A stretch of 64,000 nt of DNA, taken from contig NZ_JACRVF010000002.1 of NCBI RefSeq assembly GCF_014306105.1, positions 456,368 through 520,367 of the forward strand, in the 5' to 3' direction. The position numbers were made by a program, and so were the translations under genes. This document shows, piece by piece, positions 28,082-37,431 of the stretch (positions are counted from its first letter, which is position 1; every line of letters starts with the position of its first letter). The DNA comes from Pontibacter cellulosilyticus. GTDB taxonomy: Bacteria; Bacteroidota; Bacteroidia; Cytophagales; Hymenobacteraceae. The notes below the pieces were generated by a model. The model saw only the letters and a list, made by a program, of their open reading frames with translations, had not been told where the DNA came from and searched no databases.

Positions 28082-29710
28082 ATGGACATTGAATTCAACA
28101 AAAACGAGGACGCACTTAAACAGCTTGTTTTTCAGTTACAGAGTAAGTTAAAGAAGGTACATATGGGTGGCGGCGAAAAGCGCATCCAGAAAGAACACAA
28201 TAAAGGCAAACTAACTGCCCGTGAGCGTGTGGATTACCTGCTTGACGAAGGCTCAGAGTTTTTAGAAATAGGCGCATTTGCCGGCGAAGGTATGTACCAG
28301 GAAGTTGGTGGCTGCCCTAGCGGCGGAGTGGTAACAGGCATCGGATACATTAAAGGGCGCCAGTGTGTAGTGGTTGCCAACGATGCCACTGTAAAAGCCG
28401 GCGCCTGGTTTCCGATCACGGCTAAGAAAAACCTGCGCGCACAGGAAGTTGCTATTGAGAACAGGCTGCCAATTGTGTACCTAGTGGATAGTGCCGGTGT
28501 GTTTTTGCCGATGCAGGATGAGATTTTCCCGGACAAGGAGCACTTTGGCCGCATGTTCCGCAACAACGCCGTAATGAGCTCAATGGGTATTGTGCAGATT
28601 GCAGCCATTATGGGCAGCTGTGTGGCTGGTGGAGCTTATTTGCCTATCATGAGCGATGAAGCTTTGATCGTGGAAGGCACAGGGTCTATTTTCCTGGCGG
28701 GCTCATACCTTGTGAAAGCTGCCATTGGCGAAACGATTGACAATGAAACGCTTGGCGGTGCTACTACGCATAGTGAGATATCAGGCGTAACCGACTATAA
28801 GTGCAAAGACGATAAAGAGGCGCTTGACCACATCCGCAACATCTTTGATAAGATGGGTGATTACAACAAAGCAGGATTTAGCCGGATTGAGCCTGCCGCG
28901 CCTAAGCACGACGAGAAAGAGATTTACGGTATGATGCCGGCAGATAGAGTGAAGCCATACGACATGATGGAAATTATAAATCGTTTGGTAGATAACTCAG
29001 AATTTGAGCCTTATAAAGAACACTATGGCCAGTCGCTTATCTGTGGCCTTGCCCGCATCGATGGTTGGGCTGTAGGTATAGTAGCCAATCAGCGTAAAAT
29101 CGTGAAGAGCAAAAAAGGCGAAATGCAGATGGGAGGCGTAATCTACTCTGACTCTGCTGACAAAGCTGCACGCTTTATCATGAACTGCAACCAGAAGAAA
29201 ATTCCATTGGTGTTCTTGCAGGACGTATCCGGATTTATGGTTGGTAGCAAGGCTGAGCACGGCGGTATTATTAAGGACGGCGCCAAAATGGTAAATGCCA
29301 TGGCTAACTCCGTAGTGCCTAAGTTTACTATCCTGATTGGTAACAGCTACGGTGCAGGTAACTACGCCATGTGCGGTAAAGCTTACGACCCACGCCTGAT
29401 CTATGCATGGCCAACTGCCCAGCTGGCGGTAATGAGTGGTGCATCGGCTGCTAAAACTTTGCTGCAGATTCAGGTGTCTGCTCTAAAAGCAAAAGGAGAG
29501 GAGATTACGCCGGAGGCAGAGCAAGAGTTGCTGGAGCGCATCACAGCCAAGTATAACGAAGAGCTTTCTCCATACTATGCCGCTGCACGCCTTTGGGTAG
29601 ACGGTATCATCGATCCGCTGGAGACACGTAAAGTGATATCGATGGGTATAGAGGCCGCCAATCACGCGCCTATCGAAAAGCCCTACAATGTGGGTGTAAT
29701 TCAGACGTGA
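28082..29710 (+). CDS. acyl-CoA carboxylase, carboxyltransferase (beta) subunit, methylcrotonyl-CoA-carboxylase-like
   Basis: A 542-aa biotin-dependent carboxyltransferase of the crotonase fold. N-terminal and C-terminal domains are both present: KLTARERVDYLLDEGSEF (about 41-58), ITAKKNLRAQEVAIENRL and LVDSAGVFLPMQDEIFP (about 138-154), then the acyl-CoA site VMGSKAEHGG and NSYGAGNYAMCGKAYDP (about 422-438). The PITAKKNLRAQEIA-like and GGATTHSEISGV segments are closer to methylcrotonyl-CoA carboxylase than to propionyl-CoA carboxylase, but the substrate is not certain. The biotin carboxylase partner is not in the window. Confidence 0.92.
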   Translation: MDIEFNKNEDALKQLVFQLQSKLKKVHMGGGEKRIQKEHNKGKLTARERVDYLLDEGSEFLEIGAFAGEGMYQEVGGCPSGGVVTGIGYIKGRQCVVVANDATVKAGAWFPITAKKNLRAQEVAIENRLPIVYLVDSAGVFLPMQDEIFPDKEHFGRMFRNNAVMSSMGIVQIAAIMGSCVAGGAYLPIMSDEALIVEGTGSIFLAGSYLVKAAIGETIDNETLGGATTHSEISGVTDYKCKDDKEALDHIRNIFDKMGDYNKAGFSRIEPAAPKHDEKEIYGMMPADRVKPYDMMEIINRLVDNSEFEPYKEHYGQSLICGLARIDGWAVGIVANQRKIVKSKKGEMQMGGVIYSDSADKAARFIMNCNQKKIPLVFLQDVSGFMVGSKAEHGGIIKDGAKMVNAMANSVVPKFTILIGNSYGAGNYAMCGKAYDPRLIYAWPTAQLAVMSGASAAKTLLQIQVSALKAKGEEITPEAEQELLERITAKYNEELSPYYAAARLWVDGIIDPLETRKVISMGIEAANHAPIEKPYNVGVIQT

Positions 29711-29717
29711 GGCTAAG

Positions 29718-29832
29718 AAATTAAAAATTATGAATTAGAAATTAGAAATGAGAGTATAAGAATGTATGGTTATCAGTTAAGACCATTTGGCAAGTAAGGT
29801 TTCTAATTTCTAATTTTGAGTTTCTAATTAAG
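29718..29832. repeat. AT-rich inverted repeat, TTAGAAATTAGAAAT-type
   Basis: Arms of about 32 nt (29718-29749 and 29800-29832) are inverted copies built of repeated ATTAGAA units. They occupy nearly the whole gap between the carboxyltransferase and the SirB1-like gene. The right arm runs to within 7 nt of the GTG start at 29839. Confidence 0.6.
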
Positions 29833-29838
29833 AACATT

Positions 29839-30687
29839 GTGACGAAGAACGAAATAAAGGCGCTAATCTCGCTTTTGGATGATAATGATTACGAGGTGGC
29901 GTCGCATGTGGAGAAGCAGATTGTAGCTTTGGGAGAGGGCGTAATCCCATACCTGGAAGAGGAGTGGGAGGAAACCCTGAATTCAGATCTTCAGAAGAAA
30001 ATCGAAGACCTGATACACAACCTTCAGTTTGAAGGCCTGATGGCCCGCCTGAAAGAGTGGAAAGAGAACGGCGGGGAGGATCTGCTGGAAGGGATGTATT
30101 TGGTTAACTCTTACCTGTACCCGGATGTAGAGTACGCTAATATTACCAAAACAATCGATCAGCTATACTTTGATGCCTGGACCCACATGAAGGAGGAAAT
30201 GCATCCTTACGACCAGGTAAAAACGCTGAACAATGTGTTGTTTAAGGAGAAGCGCTTTACTGCGAATACCAAGAACTTTCATTCGCCGGCCAACTCTATG
30301 CTGCACCTGGTGCTGGAAACAAAGCGCGGTAATCCATTAACGCTATGTGTTATTTACATGACACTGGCCCAGCGCCTTGGAATGCCGGTGTATGGTGTTA
30401 ACCTGCCAAACCTGTTTATACTTACCTATAAGCTGGATGGCGTGCAGTTCTATATCAATGTGTACAACAAAGGGCTTATACTCGCTAAGTCGGATATTGA
30501 TAACTATATTCTACAGTTGAACCTGAACCCGATCGATATCTTTTATGAGCCTTGCAACAACCTGGACATTATCAGACGTGCTCTGCGTAACCTTGCTTTC
30601 TCTTTTGAAAAGATGAACGACCCGGAAAAGGCCACAGAAGTTACAAAACTACTTGCTGCCATCACCGATGAGGAGCCACCGGTGTAA
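29839..30687 (+). CDS. transglutaminase-like (SirB1-type) protein
   Basis: A 282-aa protein with a C-terminal transglutaminase-like domain (about 125-270) of the SirB1/YchA family. The thiol-site region GNPLTLCVIYMTLAQRLGMP (about 170-189) contains the Cys, and the following VNLPNLFILTYK segment resembles the strand with the second catalytic residue. The first ~100 residues are acidic and helical (EEEWEETLNSDLQKKIEDLI). Start GTG. The enzymatic activity of this family is uncertain. Confidence 0.88.
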   Translation: MTKNEIKALISLLDDNDYEVASHVEKQIVALGEGVIPYLEEEWEETLNSDLQKKIEDLIHNLQFEGLMARLKEWKENGGEDLLEGMYLVNSYLYPDVEYANITKTIDQLYFDAWTHMKEEMHPYDQVKTLNNVLFKEKRFTANTKNFHSPANSMLHLVLETKRGNPLTLCVIYMTLAQRLGMPVYGVNLPNLFILTYKLDGVQFYINVYNKGLILAKSDIDNYILQLNLNPIDIFYEPCNNLDIIRRALRNLAFSFEKMNDPEKATEVTKLLAAITDEEPPV

Positions 30688-30704
30688 TGTATATCTACTG
30701 AAGC

Positions 30705-30745
30705 AAAAAGGCCGGGCCGACTAAATTAGTCGGCCCAGCCTTTTT
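30705..30745. terminator. terminator between convergent genes
   Basis: A stem of about 18 bp with one bulge (30705-30723 with 30728-30745; AAAAAGGCC/GGCC...TTTTT) sits between stops at 30687 (plus) and 30760 (minus). It has A and T runs on both sides, so it can act in both directions. Confidence 0.8.
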
Positions 30746-30759
30746 ATATATGTATGTTT

Positions 30760-31344
30760 TTAGTACTTCTTGATCAAACAACCTGTAGCGCGTTTGTCGC
30801 TTGCCGATACGGGTCTGTTAGCTAACACGTCGTCAATTACACCTCGTAAATACTGGTTCTTTACACCAGACTCTACCTGTGGATTATCGTCTATGGCACC
30901 TTTATACTTCAGTATAAAGCCGTTGCTGGTATTGTGCAGCACAAAAACCTCAGGAGTTTTAGTCGCGCCAAACTGGTTACTGATCTTCTGGCCAGTATCG
31001 GCTAAGTATGGGAAGCTATAGTTTTTGGAGCTCATTTCTTCCAGCGTTTCGCTACTTTCGCCAACGCCAGGATTGATGAAGACAAACTGAACGCCCCTGT
31101 TGGCATACGTGCTGGCAAGCGTAACCAGCCTGTTTTCATAAAGCTTCGCGTATGGGCATTGGTTGTTTGTAAACACAAGCACCACCGTTTTTGCATTAGC
31201 AAAGTCGTTAAGCGACACTGGCTGGTTTTTAGCGCCCTGCAGCGAGAAATTGGCTACTTTATCACCGAGCTGGTAACCGCCACCTTGTGCAAAGGCAAAG
31301 GCTGTTACAAAAAATGCTGCGGCAAATGCGGCTAAGTGTTTCAT
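30760..31344 (-). CDS. thioredoxin-fold redoxin protein, exported
   Basis: A 194-aa exported protein with an N-terminal signal (AAFAAAFFVTAFAFAQ) and a redoxin/AhpC-TSA-type domain. The active-site segment VVLVFTNNQCPYAKLYENRL (about 53-72) has a single Cys in NQCPYAK. A second Cys is in the C-terminal TGCLIKKY. This pattern fits the TlpA/peroxiredoxin-like subfamily with N-terminal Cys-Pro and a C-terminal resolving Cys. It is probably periplasmic, with a peroxide- or thiol-handling role that is not certain. Confidence 0.87.
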   Translation of the reverse strand: MKHLAAFAAAFFVTAFAFAQGGGYQLGDKVANFSLQGAKNQPVSLNDFANAKTVVLVFTNNQCPYAKLYENRLVTLASTYANRGVQFVFINPGVGESSETLEEMSSKNYSFPYLADTGQKISNQFGATKTPEVFVLHNTSNGFILKYKGAIDDNPQVESGVKNQYLRGVIDDVLANRPVSASDKRATGCLIKKY

Positions 31345-31365
31345 GATTTTAAGTGTTTGTTCTGT

Positions 31366-32010
31366 TTAAGCTTGTAATTCGTCGATGCAGTAGGTAAGTA
31401 CGTGATTTTGCAGGAACTCGAAATGGATCCTATACAATTTACTGAAATTAGCTGTTTTTACCTCGCCCAGCAGCACATTTTGTGCATCGGTTGGTGCTAA
31501 AATCAAGTTGTCTTTGAAAATCAGTTGCTTACGGCTGTACAACTTATACAAGGTTTCTTTGGCACTCCAGTACAGGCAGGTTTTGTTTTCGTCCTGGGCA
31601 GTATACTTTTTTTCATCCTCGCCCAAAAACTTACCGGCCACACGCAACGCCTTTTGCGATAGAAGTTCAATATCTATGCCAACTTCATACTTATCAGAAA
31701 TAATAACAGCGGCTAAAGCTGGCGAGTGCGAAATAGAAAGGTACAGAGGCACATTCTCGAAGTATGGCTTTCCGTTTTCGTCTTTTCTTAGAACGGCATG
31801 AGCAGCGGTAAATTGCTTTAGCAAAGTATAAACCAGTACCCGGCTTGCCAGCCATTCTTTTTTGCGCTTGTCATGTGCCTGCGCTATTTGTGTACAATCT
31901 ACATGGTGGGGGAGCAAAGCTAGAAGCTCCTCCAGCGATTCTTCCGTTTGCCAGATGCCAAGTATAGTGTGTGGGTTAAGCTGCTGTTTTTGAATAAGAG
32001 GCATAGGCAA
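31366..32010 (-). CDS. 4'-phosphopantetheinyl transferase
   Basis: A 214-aa Sfp/EntD-type enzyme that attaches phosphopantetheine from CoA to carrier-protein serine residues. VGIDIELLSQKA (about 110-121) carries the first Mg-binding Asp/Glu, and YWSAKETLYKLY (about 147-158) the second motif with Glu and Lys. The length is right for a stand-alone transferase. It lies 22 nt upstream of the redoxin gene on the same strand. Its target is not apparent from the window. Confidence 0.9.
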   Translation of the reverse strand: MPMPLIQKQQLNPHTILGIWQTEESLEELLALLPHHVDCTQIAQAHDKRKKEWLASRVLVYTLLKQFTAAHAVLRKDENGKPYFENVPLYLSISHSPALAAVIISDKYEVGIDIELLSQKALRVAGKFLGEDEKKYTAQDENKTCLYWSAKETLYKLYSRKQLIFKDNLILAPTDAQNVLLGEVKTANFSKLYRIHFEFLQNHVLTYCIDELQA

Positions 32011-32112
32011 TAAACTCCAGGTAGGCAGGTTTTGTAAGTATGGGCACGCTTTGTTAGGCGATATTGTTGTAAATTTAGCTAAAATTTAAAGACACAGAAC
32101 CAATTTGGCATC

Positions 32113-33075
32113 ATGGCCAGCAAGATACAAGTACAAAAAATAGCCACCCTCACCGGCCACCGCGACTGCGTTTATACTTTGGAGAAAAGCAGTGATGACA
32201 ACATCTTTTTCTCTGGTGCAGGCGATGGAATGGTAGTAGCCTGGGACCTGACACAGCCAGAAAACGGAGAATTGGTAGCCAAGGTAACAAGCTCTATTTA
32301 TGCATTACGATACGTGCCAGACCGCAACCTGCTGCTGATAGGGCAGAATCAGGAAGGGGTGCAGGTAATTGATCTGAATAATAAGCAGATTCTAAAGTCG
32401 GTAGCGCTGCCTAAAGTTGCCATTTTCGATATAGTTTATACTTTGGATAAGGTGTTTGTGGCGATGGGCAGCGGAGCAGTGTGTGTGCTTAACGGCCAAA
32501 CGTTTGAACTGGAAACCATCATCCGAAAATCTGACCAGAGTGCCCGTAGCCTTGCCTACAACAAGTATAGCAACGAACTGGCAGTTGGCTACAGCGACAA
32601 TGTGGTGCGAATTTTTGATGCCACAAGTATGGCTGTAAAGTATGAACTAAAGTCTCACACTAATTCTGTGTTTACAGTGGCTTATACTCCTGATGGCAAG
32701 CTGTTGCTAACAGGCAGCCGCGATGCACACCTGCGGGTGTGGGAGGTGGAGCAACAGTACAAAGAGCGTGGTTACCTTATTGCACACATGTACACTATCA
32801 ATCATATTGCTTTTAGTCCTGATGGCCGCCATTTTGCCACCTGCAGCATGGATAAATCTATCAAAGTATGGGACGCGGAGACTTTTAAGTTGCTGAAAGT
32901 GATAGACAAAGTGCGAAATGCAAGCCACGGCACATCGGTTAATAAATTATTTTGGTCGGCTCACAAGAATCAGTTAGTTTCGTGTAGCGATGACCGCACC
33001 ATTTCGGTTTGGGATATAAATTTAGGTTCAAGTTATGAAGATTACACCATTAGAGATCAGGCAAAAAACGTTTGA
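32113..33075 (+). CDS. WD40-repeat beta-propeller protein
   Basis: A 320-aa protein made of about seven WD40 blades, with no signal peptide, so it is cytosolic. Typical blade ends are seen as AWDL, FSPDGRHFATCSMDKSIKVW (about 236-255) and SCSDDRTISVWDI (about 296-308). WD40 propellers serve as scaffolds for protein complexes, and no enzymatic site is visible. Its last 41 nt overlap the start of the DivIVA-like gene, which suggests coupled expression of the two. Confidence 0.92.
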   Translation: MASKIQVQKIATLTGHRDCVYTLEKSSDDNIFFSGAGDGMVVAWDLTQPENGELVAKVTSSIYALRYVPDRNLLLIGQNQEGVQVIDLNNKQILKSVALPKVAIFDIVYTLDKVFVAMGSGAVCVLNGQTFELETIIRKSDQSARSLAYNKYSNELAVGYSDNVVRIFDATSMAVKYELKSHTNSVFTVAYTPDGKLLLTGSRDAHLRVWEVEQQYKERGYLIAHMYTINHIAFSPDGRHFATCSMDKSIKVWDAETFKLLKVIDKVRNASHGTSVNKLFWSAHKNQLVSCSDDRTISVWDINLGSSYEDYTIRDQAKNV

Positions 33076-34015
33076 GAAGGCATTTAGAGGATTAGACAAG
33101 GACGAAGTAAACGCATTTTTGCTTACCCTTTCGCAGCAGTGGGAAAGGCTGCTGGATGAGAACAAGGATCTGCGCATGAAACTGGATGCTTCGCACCGCG
33201 AAACCCAGAAACTGCGTGAGGTGGAGTCGTCGCTTTACAAAACGCTTAAAACCGCCGAAGATACAGGTAACAGCATTCTGGAGCAGGCTACTAAGTCTGC
33301 AGAGCTTAAGGCGCGTGAGGCAGAGCTAAAGGCCAACGAGTTGCTGAACCAGGCTCGCAACGAAGCACGCCAGATGTTGGAGGAGGCTAAAAAAGAATCT
33401 GAGAAGATGGTAGCTGAGATGCAGCAGGAGGTAAAGGCCCTGGAGCAGGATTATCAGCGTATGGAAGGACACTTGGACACAATGGTGCGTGAGCTAAAGA
33501 ACCTTGCCAACGAAGCGCTTGAGAAAGCAGAGCGAACCAAATCTAAACCAAAGAGCGATACAAACAGTATTCTTTCAAGAGCTGCCGGTGTTCGAGTTGA
33601 GAACACGGAGCTGTTAAAAAATCTGAAAGAAATGAATACTGTAAAAGAAACATATACTTTACCTGAGTCTACGGCAGCTAATGCGCCTGTAGCAATAAGC
33701 AACGGTAACGGCAAAGAGTACGATCCATTTGGCGATCCGGCTCCGGATGTAACCCAGCCAAACGAGGTGCCTACGCCTGTAACACCTGTACCCAACATTC
33801 CATCGCCGGAAGTTGAGCCAGTTGAGCCAGACTACCCTGGTCGTGTGCCTGCGCCGGATATCGAGCAGCCAATACCTGAAATTAAGCCAGTAACGCCAGA
33901 TAAACCTGAGATTCAACCACCAAACACAGAGCCATCACGTAACGCTTATGCTACAAACGGCGCCACTGTGAAGCCAACTAGTACTGGCGGTTCTTTCTTT
34001 GACGAGATAGGCTAA
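33035..34015 (+). CDS. DivIVA-domain protein with proline-rich tail
   Basis: A 326-aa protein opening with a DivIVA-type domain (ITPLEIRQKTFEKAFRGLDK, about 3-22). A long coiled coil runs from about 30 to 170, rich in Lys/Glu/Gln. The tail (about 215-326) is low-complexity, proline-rich and acidic (PEVEPVEPDYPGRVPAPDIE). DivIVA proteins mark curved membranes and division sites in Gram-positives; the role in Bacteroidota is less known. The start is the ATG inside the WD40 gene, with overlap in a different frame. folB follows by 9 nt. Confidence 0.88.
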   Translation: MKITPLEIRQKTFEKAFRGLDKDEVNAFLLTLSQQWERLLDENKDLRMKLDASHRETQKLREVESSLYKTLKTAEDTGNSILEQATKSAELKAREAELKANELLNQARNEARQMLEEAKKESEKMVAEMQQEVKALEQDYQRMEGHLDTMVRELKNLANEALEKAERTKSKPKSDTNSILSRAAGVRVENTELLKNLKEMNTVKETYTLPESTAANAPVAISNGNGKEYDPFGDPAPDVTQPNEVPTPVTPVPNIPSPEVEPVEPDYPGRVPAPDIEQPIPEIKPVTPDKPEIQPPNTEPSRNAYATNGATVKPTSTGGSFFDEIG

Positions 34016-34024
34016 GCTGTAAGT

Positions 34025-34381
34025 ATGGGGCAGATTGCACTGGAGGGCATGGAGTTTTTTGCCTTCCACGGGTTTTACGACGAGGAGCAGAAGATCGGCA
34101 ACAAGTATGGCATCGACCTGATCATCAACACCGACCTGCGCCGCGCCGCCGAAAGTGATAACCTGGATGAGACGGTAAACTATGAAGTACTGTACAAGCT
34201 GGTGCTGGAGGAGATGAAAATACCTGCCCGCCTGCTGGAGCACCTGGGGCATCGGATTATTGATAAAGTATACGAGCGCTTCCCGTTTGTGCAGTCGGTA
34301 AAGGTTAATGTATACAAGTTTAACCCGCCTCTGGGAGGAATCTGTAAGTGGGCGAAGGTTAGTTTAGAAGAAGCAAGGTAG
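34025..34381 (+). CDS. folB: dihydroneopterin aldolase
   Basis: A 118-aa enzyme that cleaves dihydroneopterin to 6-hydroxymethyl-dihydropterin and glycolaldehyde in folate synthesis. The opening IALEGMEFFAFHGFYDEEQ is the family signature, with the conserved Tyr/Glu region. NYEVLYKLVLEEMK and LLEHLGHRIIDKVYERF (about 74-90) provide the catalytic Glu. The length is typical. It lies 9 nt after the DivIVA-like gene and ends at a clear terminator. Confidence 0.93.
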   Translation: MGQIALEGMEFFAFHGFYDEEQKIGNKYGIDLIINTDLRRAAESDNLDETVNYEVLYKLVLEEMKIPARLLEHLGHRIIDKVYERFPFVQSVKVNVYKFNPPLGGICKWAKVSLEEAR

Positions 34382-34401
34382 TTTATACTTTAATGGTATT
34401 T

Positions 34402-34438
34402 AAAAACAGCTGGTTCAGGAAATGAGCCAGCTGTTTTT
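34402..34438 (+). terminator. terminator of folB
   Basis: A 15-16 bp stem AAAAACAGCTGGTTCA / TGAGCCAGCTGTTTTT (34402-34417 with 34423-34438), 21 nt past the folB stop. Confidence 0.8.
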
Positions 34439-34456
34439 GTTTTATAGCTGTTGTGG

Positions 34457-34656
34457 TCCAACCACCCCTAACCCCTTCTTGTCTAAGGCGGGGAATTGTA
34501 CTTACTACCTTAACTTTCATCATAATAGCTTTGTACTACTCTTTTTCACCCTTAAAGGATCTTGTGGGAAGGGAGGTTAAGCAGAAGCTACAGAAGTTAG
34601 ACTAAAGTAATGCAAGAGTTCCCCGCCTTGGATAAGGAGGGGTTAGGGGTGGTTGA
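34457..34656. mobile_element. MITE-like element, copy 2 (about 200 bp)
   Basis: The ends are 40-nt inverted repeats (34457-34496 and 34617-34656) starting TCCAACCACCCCTAACCCCT. The core AAGGATCTTGTGGGAAGGGAG closely matches copy 3 at 62158, and a weaker match is seen in copy 1 at 8402. No reading frame is present. It fills most of the space between folB and meaB. Confidence 0.75.
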
Positions 34657-34679
34657 ATTCGGAACTGCAGGAGTAAAAC

Positions 34680-35660
34680 CTACACCAATCGCAACAACTC
34701 AGCAGCAGCGGCAAAGGCAGATTTTTGCCCATCTTTAACCTCATCTGCTATACTTTGTAATTGTTCTTTCACCTGCTGGTGGCTATAGAAATTGTCTTCC
34801 AGCCCTTGGCGAATAGCCTCATACATCCACTGTAGGTTCTGGTCCCTGCGCTTCTTTTCGAAAAAACCGTTGTCTTGAGTGAGCTTCAGGTAGTCGGCAA
34901 TGGTTTGCCAGATTGTGTCGAGACCAGTGTTTTTCAGAGCGGAGCAGGTGCTAACCTGTGGAAGCCAGCCCGAAGTACCAAGAGGGTAGAGGTGCAGTGC
35001 GCTTTGATATTCAGCCTTGGCGGCTGTCGCTTTGCCTGTGTTGCTTCCGTCGGCTTTGGTAATGGCAATGGCATCGGCCATCTCCATAATACCGCGCTTT
35101 ATACCCTGCAACTCATCGCCGGCACCCGCCAACATCAACAGCAAAAAGAAATCGACCATGGCATGCACAGCCGTCTCTGACTGGCCAACACCTACTGTCT
35201 CAACTATAATCGTGTCGAAGCCAGCAGCCTCGCAAAGTATGATTGTTTCGCGGGTACTCTTGGCTACGCCTCCCAACGACTTGCCAGCCGGTGAAGGCCG
35301 GATGTACGCCTGCGGGTTCATGGAGAGTTCCTCCATACGAGTCTTATCGCCAAGTATGCTTCCGCCGGAGCGTTGGCTGGTAGGGTCTATGGCCAGCACG
35401 GCTAACTTTTTGCCTTGCTCTATGATGAGGTAGCTGCCGAATGATTCGATAAAAGTGCTTTTGCCTACTCCTGGCACACCAGTTATACCTATCCGCACAG
35501 AATTACCAGCATGCGGCAACACCGCATTTATTACCTGCTGGGCTAGTTCCTGATCAGTAGCAAGTTTACTTTCAACCAAGGTAATGGCACGGCTTAGCAT
35601 CACCCGGTCTCCGGAAAGTATGCCATTTACATAAGTATCGGTGCTGAATCTCTTTGCCAA
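34680..35660 (-). CDS. meaB: methylmalonyl-CoA mutase-associated GTPase MeaB
   Basis: A 326-aa SIMIBI-class GTPase that guards and reloads the adenosylcobalamin-dependent methylmalonyl-CoA mutase. The P-loop GITGVPGVGKSTFIESFG (about 58-75) is followed by DPTSQRSGGSILGDKTRM (about 92-109), DTIIVETVGVGQSE (about 154-167) and the specificity motif ITKADGSN. The end has the dimerisation tail. Its clients, mutB and mutA, lie 5-10 kb away on the same strand. Confidence 0.94.
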   Translation of the reverse strand: MAKRFSTDTYVNGILSGDRVMLSRAITLVESKLATDQELAQQVINAVLPHAGNSVRIGITGVPGVGKSTFIESFGSYLIIEQGKKLAVLAIDPTSQRSGGSILGDKTRMEELSMNPQAYIRPSPAGKSLGGVAKSTRETIILCEAAGFDTIIVETVGVGQSETAVHAMVDFFLLLMLAGAGDELQGIKRGIMEMADAIAITKADGSNTGKATAAKAEYQSALHLYPLGTSGWLPQVSTCSALKNTGLDTIWQTIADYLKLTQDNGFFEKKRRDQNLQWMYEAIRQGLEDNFYSHQQVKEQLQSIADEVKDGQKSAFAAAAELLRLV

Positions 35661-35930
35661 CTTTTAGCTGTATAGGTTGCAGTGCTATCTACAAATTTAG
35701 GACTTAAATGCACAATCGCTTTAGTTATACTGAAGAATATACTTTTCTATATATAACGTAACAAATAAATTTCTGGATATATATGGATATCACATATAAA
35801 AGCAAGAAATTGCACTCAAATTGGCAGTGCTGTAAAACGTTGAAGTATAAAACTTTCCGTTTCTTAATTGCAAAAACACTGTCAGCTTAATCTAACCAAA
35901 CACAAGTACAAAGTACATCAACCAACTTTT

Positions 35931-37325
35931 ATGAAAAAATTGTTGATGCTGGCGGCTGCCTTCGCGGGGATACAGGCAAGTGCGCTGGCGCAAACAGAGC
36001 TTAGCAGCTTCTCGGTAGTAGGCCGTGGGGGCGTAATGAACACTTTTGTTCACGACTTTCAGGCGATAGGGGTAAACCCTGGAAACTTAGGCCGCAGCAC
36101 CTCTATTGTATCGTTTACAATTGGCGAGGGTGGAGTAGGAGCCAGCACACAGGCCATGACCAGAACCACTGTGAACCGCTTTTTAGAGGCTGCCGAAAAC
36201 AAAGAGCTTACGCTAGCTGCGCGCCGTGATCTGGCAAAAGCTTTCACCAGCGACAACGTATTAAATGCAGGTGCCGATTTTAACACCTTTGCACTTTCCA
36301 TCAGTCTGCCAAAGTTTGGTGGCCTTGCTATTAGCAATCGTCAGCGTGCACTAAGCCATGTGGCCTTCAACAAGAACTTTTCAGAGCTGGTATTCCTGGG
36401 ACAGGATGCTGAATTGTACAAGCAATATGCGCCAGGGCAGACAGTATATGTGTCGCAGCTTTTTGAGGGTACTGAGATAAAGGCATCGTGGGTAAATGAG
36501 TGGAATATTGCGTACGGCAGAAAAATAATTGACTTGCCCTTGCTGAATATTTACGGTGGCGCAGGTTACCGATATATCCAGGGTATGGCACTATACGAGT
36601 TCAGTTCTAAAGGAGGTGAGGTAAAGGCTTACAGTGCAGCCTCGCCTATACTTGACATCGACTACGATGACTACCTGAACGACCCTAAATTCACCTATGA
36701 AGACGCTGACGGTTTATTGAGTCCTGTTGGGCGCGGCCATGGCTTCGACGTAGGCTTATCAGCTGAGATCGTAAAGATTGTAAAAGTAAGCGCCTCAGTA
36801 ACAGATATCGGTAAAATGACTTGGACAGAGAACCTGCTGCAGGCTCAGGACAAAGGCTTTAAGCTGCCGGAAGTTGACGGATCAGAAGAGTATGATTTCA
36901 GCGAGGCAGCAGACATGGCTAAAACCATCATCGACAGCGCGTTGGTATTTAGTCCTGTAAGTGAGCTTACTACTGACCTGCCAACACGCTTCAGAGCTGG
37001 CGTTGGTGTAAAGATAGGAGAGAAAGTAGAAGTAGGATTAGATTATGTGCGTGCGCTTAACAATGCGCCAGGCAACATTTCTCAGGACTTTGTTGGCTTG
37101 GGCATAGACGTGAATCCTTTCTCGGCCTTACGTTTAAGCACAGGTGTAACCACTGGTGCCGGCGATAAGTTTAACCTTCCGGTTGGTATTGCGATTGTTA
37201 CACCAGTTTATGAGTTTGGCGTGAGTACACGCGATGTAACTGCTCCTTTCGTAGAGGATAATCCGGGTGGATCATTTGCCGTGGGCTTCCTGAGGTTTAA
37301 AATAGGTAAGCCAAAGGTACTTTAG
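35931..37325 (+). CDS. DUF5723-like outer-membrane beta-barrel protein
   Basis: About 464 aa from the ATG at 35931, which starts a clean signal peptide (MKKLLMLAAAFAGIQASALA). The protein is rich in alternating strands and Gly/Phe, as expected for an outer-membrane barrel. VVGRGGVMNTFVHDFQAIGV and the GIAIVTPVYEFGVSTRDVT region resemble DUF5723 proteins of Bacteroidota, which have no known substrate. It is alone on the plus strand, with an AT-rich upstream region and a terminator. Confidence 0.8.
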   Translation: MKKLLMLAAAFAGIQASALAQTELSSFSVVGRGGVMNTFVHDFQAIGVNPGNLGRSTSIVSFTIGEGGVGASTQAMTRTTVNRFLEAAENKELTLAARRDLAKAFTSDNVLNAGADFNTFALSISLPKFGGLAISNRQRALSHVAFNKNFSELVFLGQDAELYKQYAPGQTVYVSQLFEGTEIKASWVNEWNIAYGRKIIDLPLLNIYGGAGYRYIQGMALYEFSSKGGEVKAYSAASPILDIDYDDYLNDPKFTYEDADGLLSPVGRGHGFDVGLSAEIVKIVKVSASVTDIGKMTWTENLLQAQDKGFKLPEVDGSEEYDFSEAADMAKTIIDSALVFSPVSELTTDLPTRFRAGVGVKIGEKVEVGLDYVRALNNAPGNISQDFVGLGIDVNPFSALRLSTGVTTGAGDKFNLPVGIAIVTPVYEFGVSTRDVTAPFVEDNPGGSFAVGFLRFKIGKPKVL

Positions 37326-37370
37326 TTTACATTTGCTGAACCGCCTGATTGTAGTTGAGCAAAGAATTAT

Positions 37371-37416
37371 AAAAGCAGCAGCGCCGGCTCTATGAAGGGC
37401 CGGCGCTGCTGCTTTT
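37371..37416. terminator. terminator between convergent genes
   Basis: A perfect 18-bp stem AAAAGCAGCAGCGCCGGC (37371-37388 with 37399-37416) with a 10-nt loop lies between stops at 37325 (plus) and 37432 (minus), with A/T flanks on both sides. Confidence 0.85.
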
Positions 37417-37431
37417 ATATAAAGTCTATAC

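Noticed and set aside
30760..31344. The single Cys of the redoxin as a broken active site
   Set aside because: A second Cys in the C-terminal TGCLIKKY fits a known subfamily pattern, so the protein is not considered defective.
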